The notes beneath the pieces were generated by a model, which saw nothing but the letters and a program-made list of their open reading frames with translations, was not told where the DNA came from and searched no databases. Positions 24,574 to 32,501 of a stretch of DNA of 32,752 bases are shown here, piece by piece. Origin of the DNA: Paulinella micropora (lineage: Eukaryota; Cercozoa; Imbricatea; Euglyphida); NCBI GenBank assembly GCA_009731375.1, contig BJOX01000364.1, forward strand, positions 507,515 through 540,266, given 5' to 3'. The translations under genes were made by a program, and so were the position numbers. Numbering within the stretch: position 1 is the first letter of the stretch; every line of letters begins with the position of its first letter.

Positions 24574-26109
24574 GTCACCCTGTAGATGAACAAAATTACT
24601 ACTTAATAACAGTGAAAATTCTGCTAGGTCTGACCAGAAGAAACATTCAGCCATATCAGAAATCCCATACTCTCCTGAATCGTCCCTGGCGATAGGCTGT
24701 CCGGATACATGGACAAAGCATATCAGACAATCAAAGTCAAATATGATCCAAATACATCAACGTACCAATTGAATGGACAACAAACATTTCAGAACCTAAC
24801 TTCGCTTCAAACGACGAACACAAAATTTACGACAAAGCATTAACAATTACCAGATGTAAATGCACGCAGTTACTATCCACTTGCTTAACCTTAAGCCAAG
24901 CACAAAGCAACAGATAAAGTCGAAAGTTAATTACGTAATACAGCAAACTTATGATAAGTGTAGATAACCTCAACATCACCGCATGTAACCCAACAGGTAA
25001 AAGAAAATCAATGACGCCGTGCATATGTATGCAAACCAACAATCATATGAAATAAAGGTTGAATATACGCTCACAAACATAAAACTCTACCAATCAATGG
25101 TAAATTAGAACACGGGCAAACAGCACTGCCCTGAGGTCCTACTAAAAGAATGACACTCAGCAGTCAAAATAAAAGTAATCAAGTTGAAATCGTCGTTCCA
25201 CAAATTTGACGCATGACCCGCCCCGGAGGGCGACCCACCGTCCAGCCTTGAAGGGAACTCCCCATGCCCCGCCGCCCGGCTCCGCCGTCCATGATTCAAC
25301 GTTAACGTTCTTTTCCAAAACTTAGCGTCCAAATAGCTCGCCACCGCTCCGCCATCTGCCAAGTGTGGCGCCTTCCGCCGTAGCGACATCAGGCCAACAG
25401 CGAAGCTCCACCGTCCTCCCGCGCCTACCCGGCGCGACCCACTGCTAGGTCATAACTACCAACTCCTGGCCTATATCGGCCACCACTGCCTACACACATA
25501 CGCCTTTTGCCTCGGCCCGCGGCCAACTGATCCAGAACATCCTGCAGACCGGCAACACCACCAAAAGCCATGGACTCATTATGATGCCCTCACCCGCTGC
25601 TGACAATCCAATTTTGAAATATAAGCAACCACCCCCCTTGATGGAGGAAGAAGAAAGACGTCCGTCGCGCTCCTACCATCACCAAGCAGAAAAGGTTCCA
25701 CATCGCCAGACGACTATGGCCTCCACAACCAAAACGACGGTAATAGACTGGGAAACCACTGCACCATTGCAGAAACGCTCCAACCGGAAGCAAAGTCCAA
25801 AGCCCGGGTCCGCACCGGGAACCATGTCAAACAACGACCATACGCCAAGAGATCTGACCTAACTAGCGTTATTGTTACAACCCGCTGCAGTTCCTGCCGC
25901 GGCTCCACATCGCCGCCCAGACCCCGCAAGAAAACACCTCCGCTACGAGTTCACCATTCAAGCGCCGCTCAACAAAAAATTAGGCGCCCTTGCCTCAGAC
26001 ACAGACAACAAACATGTCCATGCGCTCGCTGCACTCCTGATCTAGCCCTTGTCCCCCACCCCCACGGCCTAAAGTCCGCTTACAAAGAAGAGAGGTAACT
26101 GGCCTATTT
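24574..26109. other. A+C-rich stretch without a recognisable gene
   Basis: The sequence shifts from AT-rich to strongly A+C-rich on the plus strand after about 25.1 kb. Short ORFs (e.g. 25581-25862) follow the composition and lack start context or family resemblance. It is probably subtelomeric or repeat-derived. Confidence 0.5.
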
Positions 26110-26134
26110 GGGGTCTGTCCTGAAGACAGACCCA
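26110..26134. repeat. Hairpin copy 1
   Basis: Perfect 9-bp stem, GGGTCTGTC (26111-26119) and GACAGACCC (26125-26133), around a CTGAA loop. GGCCT lies upstream and CACTGAA downstream. Confidence 0.85.
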
Positions 26135-26972
26135 CTGAAGTGCAGCTCCATTTGAGCCTTCTGCTCAACCACGCCCACCAGACGACCACTTTGTCGCTTA
26201 CCACGTAGATCCCTGATTCCCTGCTGCTTCAGAAGTACACATGCTCCACCACCGGAGCCCACCGCCAAAGAGAAAGTAAAGATAAGGCAAAATTCTTAGG
26301 CTCCCTGAGCCCCCACCGGCAGGTATGTGACCCTTTTTGGTAGCACACCACTTTGCACACCCTGGCATTTGTGGCGCTCACCCACAGCTCCTGCTGCACT
26401 CGGCCTTGCCTCAAAGGCAATTTGCGCTCCTGCCCACCAATGTCTTACTTGCTTTGCCAACAAGGTCCCTTGCGCCCTCCCCTTGCTCAAAGGGTAACAC
26501 AACCGCGCTGCTGCGCCGCTGTCACAAAACAATGTTCATCGCGTGCCAACACCAACACGCCACCGGGCACAGAATGCTGCTAGCGCCCAAAAGCACGACT
26601 CTGGTTACATACTGGCACACCTACCACCGTCTAGCCCGTCTGCAACCAGGGCTGACGAATGGGCCGAGGTCCGAAAACCCCCAAAGGCCCATGTCCTTTA
26701 TGCCCTTTCCAAAGAAGGGCAAAACCTGTCCAAAGTCTATGAGTCTACCATATCCACTAACTGCGGCTCCTGCTGCCCATAACTCTAAACCAAGCCGTCC
26801 ATGGCCAGTTGACCGAGGTCATTACCATGCCCCACAACCGGGGTCACCGCCGCCGTCCACACGAAAACACCAGCCGCAGACTGACCAAACTAGGCCGCGG
26901 CTCCAGGCGCCTCCCTCCGCCACGCTCGCTGAGTAGCTCCCCCCCGAACCGGTGGCTCACAGGCCTGATTTA
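26135..26972. other. A+C-rich spacer between the two hairpins
   Basis: Contains a 199-codon plus-strand open frame (26337-26936) rich in Pro, His and Ala, best explained by the composition. No domain is seen. Confidence 0.45.
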
Positions 26973-26995
26973 GGGTCTGTCACTGAGACAGACCC
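26973..26995. repeat. Hairpin copy 2
   Basis: The same 9-bp stem (26973-26981 with 26987-26995) around a different ACTGA loop, again with GGCCT upstream and CACC-GTTGAA downstream. A CTGCTC-CCACGCC motif also follows both copies, suggesting a repeat of about 80-100 bp. Confidence 0.85.
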
Positions 26996-27271
26996 ACCGT
27001 TGAACCTTGTCAGTCGCCGCTGCTCCACGCCGTAGCCGCGCAGCCGACGACTCCACCAAAAGAATCACCGCCGATGGGCCCAACGTACGCGCGCCAACCA
27101 CAAGTTAATATTCCGCCAAGCCAGCAATTGGCACAACTGTCCGAGCCGAAAACAAGCGCTCCACTAAGTCTTAGCCCCAACCAGGAACTGAAAGTCACGC
27201 AATGTCCAAAAATGATTTCACAAAACCAGTCTGGGCAACACCGCCGAACATGAACATCAACCGTGAGTCCA

Positions 27272-27301
27272 CCCTAACCCTAACCCTAACCCTAACCCTA
27301 A
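27272..27301. repeat. Interstitial telomere tract, five CCCTAA units
   Basis: Exactly five CCCTAA units without mismatch. On the plus strand this is the orientation of a left chromosome end, with the interior to the right. Unique sequence on both sides makes it interstitial. Confidence 0.9.
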
Positions 27302-28235
27302 CTTCCATTGCCCTAGTTCGATCATAATGCATCCGGGCCTAAACAAATCAATCACTGACCGATGGAATAAATCAAATATCCTTCCAGGCACAGGCGAACT
27401 GCCCCGTCACACAAACGGCCGCCTAAACGCCACCCAAACCAAACCAAGGCGCTACCGCAGTCCATCCGGCACCTTGCAAACAAACCAACTCCGTCATCCC
27501 ATGCCGAACCAAAGAAAACTGCCATAAAAACCAAGCCGATTGTGATGCCTTGCAGCCAACCTGAAGGCTCCACACCATCTCTTCCGAGCCAAATACGTCA
27601 TCCAACCGAAAAGCCGGAGTGACATCCACCAAAGATCCAAAGTGATAACCAAAGTAACTGAAATTAAACGTACTGTCCTACAGGATCTCCAACGATGCAC
27701 ACTGCAGGAGTCAAAACCCCGCTAGGAACTAAAACGACAAGCCAAATATTCAACCGGTTGGCCTCGAACTGGCCAACAAACATCACACAACAACCCTAAA
27801 TGTCTGACATTCCCGAGCTCCAAGACCGAGCTATGTCCCCCCAACCTTATCCAAGGACCCAAAGAAATTTCCGGCGCTCGTTCCAAAAAGCTCCCGCACC
27901 GATGTGCTGTCATGGAGAGAATTGAGAGATAGGATGGCAGGCCTACCTCTCCTCCCCCCCCATGGTGAACCGAGCGAAAGAACAACTGAAATAATGTCCA
28001 CGAGACGAAACGCGAACCCGGACAACAATGGGTACAGAGGGAGAGAAGGGGGAAATAAAGAAAGGAAAGAGAAAGAGGTCCACTACCTCACAAACCAACG
28101 GTAGACGTTTCTCCCGCCGAAACCAAAGTTGCCCTGTTCACGCGAAGCTCAGGTCTGACGCCATGCGGTAACCATTCTATTAAATCCAAAAATGTTGATG
28201 TTGAATCTGTCAGTAAATCGTAAATAAATTGCACA
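27302..28235. other. A+C-rich sequence, no gene recognised
   Basis: Continues the plus-strand A+C bias to about 28.1 kb. Short ORFs on both strands have no family features. Confidence 0.5.
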
Positions 28236-28276
28236 GTTTGTGTATGCGAGAGGTTATCATGGAGGCGAGTAGTCTT

Positions 28277-28519
28277 TCAAGCCTTGACTTCCTCCTGAAA
28301 CTTCTTGTCGGTACGTCGGGTGTCTGTACGGGAGCCCAGAATGGGGTATGGGTCCAGACAACATCGTTTGTGCTCGTTGTATTTCGATACTGGGTCGTCG
28401 TGTCGCGACTGGTTCCACATGTAGATGTACCAGGAGTAAGCCAGAACACAGAGCAGTAGCTGAAGAGGGCGGTGTGCAGTGGAGTAGGTGTTCTCCACTC
28501 TGTAGGTAGGGGGTGACCC
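28277..28519 (-). CDS. Possible terminal exon of a membrane protein
   Basis: Minus-strand frame following a TTGTCGTTTTAG acceptor (28520) and ending at TGA (28277-28279). It encodes about 80 residues with one hydrophobic segment, LQLLLCVLAYSWYIYMW, then a polar tail with RCCLDPYPILGSR and an acidic/basic end (FQEEVKA). Composition is that of real protein, unlike neighbouring frames. No upstream exon or family is recognised. Confidence 0.35.
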   Translation of the reverse strand, partial: GSPPTYRVENTYSTAHRPLQLLLCVLAYSWYIYMWNQSRHDDPVSKYNEHKRCCLDPYPILGSRTDTRRTDKKFQEEVKA

Positions 28520-29054
28520 TAAAACGACAAAACCAAGACACATACTGTGTTGGTTGACTGCATAGTGTGTATGAGGGCAGAGGAGGGACACAAAAATGCA
28601 ACGGCAGGTGAACAATCTGTCGAAACATATGTGTTTTTGGTTACCTCTGTCCTAATACGTTGTTGTATAGCCACTCCTGAAGGAGAAGGTCTTTCCAAAT
28701 TGATCTGTCGACAGAACACACCAACTCTGTGTCTGTAGTTTTCACTTGGAAGGAAAAAATTCGAATTGTGAGTTTGTATACAACTCTTCAAGTAGGCAGA
28801 TACAACGATCTCTTATTTAGAACACTATGGCTGCTTTGAATCCTGACTCTATGAGAGCAGGTGAAATACAAGTAAATAGTAGAGAGGTCACTTCGCTTAT
28901 TTACGTAATTTCTAACTCTTTGCAGGCTTGGGTGCAACGTACGATCAAGTGTAGAACGTAGATTGTAAGGTCTCCAGTTCTCAAACGGATAGTGTCCTTC
29001 TGTTTTGAGTTGACAATTATAAACGGATAATGTCGGGCCCGGTAGAAGATGATT
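28520..29054. other. Unique sequence before the viral island
   Basis: No ORF of note. The unit AAACGGATA-TGTC occurs twice (28983-28996 and 29018-29031). The transition to AT-rich, gene-dense sequence follows. Confidence 0.5.
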
Positions 29055-29103
29055 ACCCTTTTCGCGCAGGTATTTTCAAGAAAAATACCAGCCCGAAAAG
29101 GGT
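29055..29103. repeat. Long imperfect hairpin at the island boundary
   Basis: Outer stem ACCCTTTTCG (29055-29064) pairs with CGAAAAGGGT (29094-29103). A 4x4 internal loop (CGCA/AGCC) follows, then inner stem GGTATTTT (29069-29076) with AAAATACC (29082-29089) and a CAAGA loop. That is 18 paired bases in 49 nt. It may be an element end, a transcription stop or a replication structure. Confidence 0.8.
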
Positions 29104-29341
29104 CTTTCAGGACCAAAAATCACCATCATAAGAAATAATTAAGAAATCAAGAGGAAATCAAAAAGGAAGAAGGAAATTACCTTAGTCGTCGCTGCCACCA
29201 CCCTCCACCTTTATCACAAACAAGTATGATATGAGAAAAAATTTCTTCGCAAGCAAGGGGTTTTGGTTTTTTTTTGAATAAAGTAATACACACTAGTTTA
29301 TACTCCTATGTGCCAAAGGAGTTTAGTGGATAGACCACTTT

Positions 29342-29839
29342 TTATATAGCATAGTTGTTCCTCACTTGGAACATATCATTTCCATTCATATCTTCGTCAT
29401 TATCGTTCTTATCTCTGATGTATTTCATTAGAGAACGGTTGAAAGACAATCCTTCTTTATCTATTCCATCAAAAATACGGTCTTGTATTTCTATCTTAAA
29501 CTCAGAACGATTTTCTTTTCTCCAAGCATAAAAAAGTCTTATTTCTTTTTCTTTCTTGAATAAAGTCATTCGTCTTTTTTGTTTAAACATTCTGTCATTT
29601 TCAACCTTTTCACTTTCCTTATCAAGTTTGCAAATTACGTGATTAATAGCATTTAGTTTGATTATGAATGGTTGTTTTTTTTCGTTCAATAAATCAATTT
29701 CTCTGTCAATCTTATTTATTCTTTCTTCACAAACTATTTTGCTTTTTTTAAGATTGGTTTTACTCTCTTTGTTTGCTTCAAAGATTTCTAACCAATCTTC
29801 TTTCGTTCTTTGTTCTTTCGTGATCAGGCTTTCAGTCAT
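29342..29839 (-). CDS. Coiled-coil protein of unknown function
   Basis: 165 codons from ATG at 29837-29839. The protein is Lys/Glu/Ile/Asn-rich, with heptad-like charged helices from about residue 20 to 100 (e.g. NLKKSKIVCEERINKIDREI), then a more mixed C-terminal third (LFYAWRKENRSEFKIEIQ). No enzymatic motif is seen. It faces away from the plus-strand gene at 30067 across a 227-bp intergenic region that may hold both promoters. AT-rich codon use matches the rest of the island. A structural or host-interaction role is possible but unproven. Confidence 0.7.
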   Translation of the reverse strand: MTESLITKEQRTKEDWLEIFEANKESKTNLKKSKIVCEERINKIDREIDLLNEKKQPFIIKLNAINHVICKLDKESEKVENDRMFKQKRRMTLFKKEKEIRLFYAWRKENRSEFKIEIQDRIFDGIDKEGLSFNRSLMKYIRDKNDNDEDMNGNDMFQVRNNYAI

Positions 29840-30066
29840 TTTATTTTTTGCGGTAATGCGGTAAAATGGTACCTCCCCACCGCGGAGTGTTTGGCCAACT
29901 TTTTTTCTAGATTTTCATTCCGTTTGCCTAAATTACATTAACTATTTCCAAAATTCGCCCCGAAAAAAAGGAAATTGCTAAAAAACTGACGACCCAAACC
30001 AAAATCACGTGTCAAGAAAATTCTCAAATCTCATTCTCCCAAAATCTCACAATCCAAGAAGTGGCG
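29840..30066. promoter_or_regulatory. Divergent intergenic region
   Basis: Separates two divergently transcribed ORFs. It contains short AT tracts (e.g. TTTTTTTCTAGATTTTC near 29900) but no motif I can name. A shared promoter region is inferred from position only. Confidence 0.4.
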
Positions 30067-30573
30067 ATGGAAGAGCTGGCGACCATTCTTGCAGATGCCA
30101 AGCTGGATACCGCCCCTGGCCCTGTCGCCCCTGACCCTGTCGCCCCTGACCCTGTCGCCCCTGACCCTGTCGCCCCTGACCCTGTCGCCCCTGGCCCTGT
30201 CGCCCCTGTCGCCACTGGCCAGCCCGCACCAGACCCGACCAAATGGTCAACCCTGAACAATTTAGCAAACGAGGGAAAATTTTTCGTGAAAGTTTCGGCA
30301 GACTTTCTCGGCTCCAACAAAAAAATAACACTATACAAAAAGTTTGACGAGTTGAAAGATGCGAAGGGTTTCGTGTTTCGTTCTGTTTCTATCTATGATG
30401 GAATATCCAAACCTACATACCAACAATTCTTTCTCGTTTCTGCGGGGACTGGCGATGGAGAGGAAATTATGGTGTTTCCATCTCTTACCTCTATCCAAAA
30501 GTGTTATAAAAAAACACTAACCAAAATCAATTTCATCGTTCCAATCTTGGGTAATTGGAGAAAAACTAATTAA
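30067..30573 (+). CDS. Protein with N-terminal APDPV repeats, function unknown
   Basis: ATG at 30067, TAA at 30571-30573, 168 codons; a GTG at 30061 is less likely. Residues 1-15 are followed by five-residue repeats (VAPDP/VAPGP) encoded by a 15-bp minisatellite. A folded-looking domain follows from about residue 58 (TKWSTLNNLANEGKFFVKVS), with mixed beta/alpha content and a hydrophobic end (KINFIVPILGNW). Pro-Asp-Pro-Val linkers suggest a flexible stalk or surface tether. No family is recognised. The next ORF starts almost at once in another frame and may be joined to it. Confidence 0.65.
   Translation: MEELATILADAKLDTAPGPVAPDPVAPDPVAPDPVAPDPVAPGPVAPVATGQPAPDPTKWSTLNNLANEGKFFVKVSADFLGSNKKITLYKKFDELKDAKGFVFRSVSIYDGISKPTYQQFFLVSAGTGDGEEIMVFPSLTSIQKCYKKTLTKINFIVPILGNWRKTN
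30113..30213. repeat. 15-bp in-frame minisatellite
   Basis: Unit CCTGTCGCCCCTGAC, about six copies from 30121, in phase with the codons, so copy number can change without a frameshift. It is locally GC-rich inside an otherwise AT-rich island. Confidence 0.9.
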
Positions 30574-31280
30574 AATCTTTCTTACTTTTATGTTTTAGGA
30601 AGTCAAAGAAAAAGAAAAAGAAAAAGAAAAAGACAATCCCACCAGAGGAAGCGGAGTTGTACAATCCTTTTACGGCAGAGCTACCAACGGCAACTACTGG
30701 CACAAAATATTTCATTATTTTCCCAGAGAAATCTCGCAGGTCTCTTATCGTCTTTCCACTCTGTAAGGAGTTTAAGTCAAAGGATGATATCACCAATTCT
30801 ATTCAAAATCCTGCCTTTGAATTCAAAGAAAAAAAGTCTAGAAAAATCTTTGAAGTAGAGAGTTGGGTAGATAGTGCGGAGAAAGCAGATTTGGTTAATG
30901 ATTGTTGGGTTGGTGTGTGGAAGGCGATTGAAGAGAGTGGTGAGTTGTCTTATGGTAATTATCATATGTTTCTCTTCTACTCACTTGAAGATGCCATAGC
31001 AAAAAAAGACAAAATCAGTCAGAACCCATATAAAGAAAAAAGTTTGCTTTCATTTACGAGAGCTAACGATTTTCGTTTTTCGTTTGACGATGTCTTTGAG
31101 AACCGGTACTGGATGAAAGATTACTTATATGCTCTTAAAGACCTCGCTTCAAAAGAAGAGTATGAGAAGGCTTGTGATGAGTGGAGGAAGTGTAAAGGAG
31201 GATGGAAGAAGGAGAAGGAGTTGGCAAAAAAGATTGAGTTGAGAGTTAAGGAGTTGAAGCACAATAAAGATGTTGATTAA
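30570..31280 (+). CDS. ORF lacking its own ATG, likely exon 2 or frameshifted partner
   Basis: Open from 30570 to TAA at 31278-31280, 236 codons, with no ATG before residue 100. It starts with a poly-Lys run from a (GAAAAA)n array (about 30606-30632), then AELYNPFTAELP. It has aromatic-rich motifs (ESWVDSAEKADLVNDCWVGV) and a charged helical C-terminus. It ends 10 bp from the end of the convergent integrase remnant. A TTTTAG acceptor at 30598 precedes it. With a donor at 30501 the intron is 98 nt and joins this frame to the upstream ORF; the better-looking donor at 30551 does not keep frame. No family is recognised. Confidence 0.55.
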   Translation, partial: LKSFLLLCFRKSKKKKKKKKKTIPPEEAELYNPFTAELPTATTGTKYFIIFPEKSRRSLIVFPLCKEFKSKDDITNSIQNPAFEFKEKKSRKIFEVESWVDSAEKADLVNDCWVGVWKAIEESGELSYGNYHMFLFYSLEDAIAKKDKISQNPYKEKSLLSFTRANDFRFSFDDVFENRYWMKDYLYALKDLASKEEYEKACDEWRKCKGGWKKEKELAKKIELRVKELKHNKDVD

Positions 31281-31289
31281 ATTCTTCTC

Positions 31290-32235
31290 TTACAAATCTA
31301 ATATTACTCTTGCTTTTCTTTCTCTCCTACTAGTCCTGACATTCTCATGTTGGATGTCTTCCCGGTTCAATAATTCTTTCGTTTTCTTTTCTTTTGTTAG
31401 TTCTTTAACTTGTTCATTAATTTGTTTTTCTTCATCTACCGGTTTATCAAACTTTGTTTTTAATAATTCCCGAGATTACCAAGCACAATCTTGAAACCGG
31501 AACGGCCTACTACGGTGTAAATTTGTTTACTGTATTGCTTTCCCCCTTTTGAAAAAAATTTCTTTTTAACTCCTTTCTCACTCTATCTCCTTTTTCAAAT
31601 TCGTCAATAAGACCGTCCCGTTGAATAAGTTGTTTATTTTTATTTACACCCTTAAATACATCTATCGGCCTATTTTGAATTGTTCTATGAAACCTCATAT
31701 TATAAGCATCAACCATATCATCAATCCAAGAAAACCAGTCAAAATTGCCGTTAGTTTCAAATAGAATGTCAAGCCACCGTCTTATAGTCCGTATTACTCT
31801 ATCTACGATAGCAAGAGCGCGATGGTCGCCAACTTCAACCGTCCTATGGTCAATATTATTCTCTCTGAAATAATCTTTTACCATTCCTTTATATTCACTT
31901 CCACTATCGGTAGTAATGCTTTCCGGTGTATATGGTATTGATTTTAAAGCTATATAAACTTCCTTAGCTGTTTTGTTTTTAAGCGGTTTAATTATTAAAA
32001 ATCGGCTGTGGGTGTCAATCCAAAACAACATCCAAGCATAGCCTTTATTTCCTTTCTTGTCTTTAAGTTTTGACATATCCGCCAAATCTACAAATACTTG
32101 TTTAAGTGGTTTGTCCGCCCATATAGTATTCCATTTATCGGTCGGCAATCTTTTTTGATGATGAATTTCAAGAGCTTGTTGCTCCTTTATTTCATCCTCA
32201 TCCGCACCTCCTGGATTGCTGTGTTTGTGGTCCAT
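31290..32235 (-). pseudogene. Retroviral-type (rve) integrase, tail frameshifted twice
   Basis: Starts at ATG 32235. The main frame runs 241 codons to TAG at 31510. The core is an rve fold: D50 in VFVDLADMSK, the WIDTHSRF strand, D110 in TTDSGSEYKG, and ALAIVDRVIRTIRRWLD, where D145 sits at the third acidic position usually held by Glu (34 residues apart). After GDRVRKELKR the frame is lost in a G5 tract (31542-31546). Continuation in the -1 frame gives KQYSKQIYTVVGRSGFKI, the expected C-terminal beta-barrel, to a stop at 31460. A second shift near 31472 opens a Lys/Glu-rich tail ending RRERKARVILDL at 31290. This enzyme type inserts polinton, PLV and Mavirus DNA. The shifts are decay, sequencing indels or recoding. 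Confidence 0.85.
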
Positions 32236-32493
32236 CTAATACTTAATAACACCTAATGTTGTATCTCTATATATTGCTCTTTCTTTTTTTTCAAGTTCAA
32301 AACAGTAATTAGAACAAAACTCATACATATAAAACCAATCAAAACTATCATCAATGGCTGTAATCTGTCGGTTCGCTAAACACAGTGTTAATCCACACAC
32401 ATAGCAACTAGTGAAGTCATACATACGATGATTATATATGTAGTCCATAATGTGTAAGCGAACATCTAATGGTAGGTTTTTTATCTTGTTCAT
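32236..32493 (-). CDS. Small Cys-rich protein, in frame with the integrase
   Basis: ATG at 32491-32493 gives 85 codons to TAG at 32236-32238; an upstream in-frame start at 32544 would overlap the divergent gene. The N-terminus NKIKNLPLDVRLHIMDYIYN resembles an F-box-like leading helix. Then come CYVCGLTLC and FCSNYC, two Cys pairs that could bind zinc. The TAG is followed directly by the integrase ATG in the same frame. It may therefore be the zinc-binding N-terminal region of the integrase, cut off by one stop, or a separate regulator. Confidence 0.65.
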   Translation of the reverse strand: MNKIKNLPLDVRLHIMDYIYNHRMYDFTSCYVCGLTLCLANRQITAIDDSFDWFYMYEFCSNYCFELEKKERAIYRDTTLGVIKY

Positions 32494-32501
32494 TATATAA
32501 T
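32494..32501. promoter_or_regulatory. 8-bp divergent spacer TATATAAT
   Basis: The only bases between two divergent ATGs (32493 minus, 32502 plus). They form a TATA-like AT octamer. Promoter elements for each gene must otherwise lie inside the opposite coding sequence. Confidence 0.5.

Noticed and set aside
26337-26936. 199-codon Pro/His/Ala-rich ORF as a gene
   Set aside because: Composition follows the A+C bias of the whole block. No motif or start context is seen, and similar open frames occur on the other strand.
27272-27301. True chromosome end
   Set aside because: Only five units with unique sequence on both sides, so the tract is internal.
30555-30575. Programmed -1 frameshift linking the ORFs at 30067 and 30570
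   Set aside because: There is no X-XXY-YYZ heptamer in the right frame, and a stop at 30567-30569 in the target frame would block a shift at the A5 run.
30551-30598. 48-nt intron between the two plus-strand island ORFs
   Set aside because: The GTAATT...TTTTAG borders look good, but the length is a multiple of three and leads into a frame that is not the second ORF.
31270-31494. 74-codon plus-strand ORF
   Set aside because: It is antisense to the shifted integrase tail, which reads as charged protein on the minus strand.
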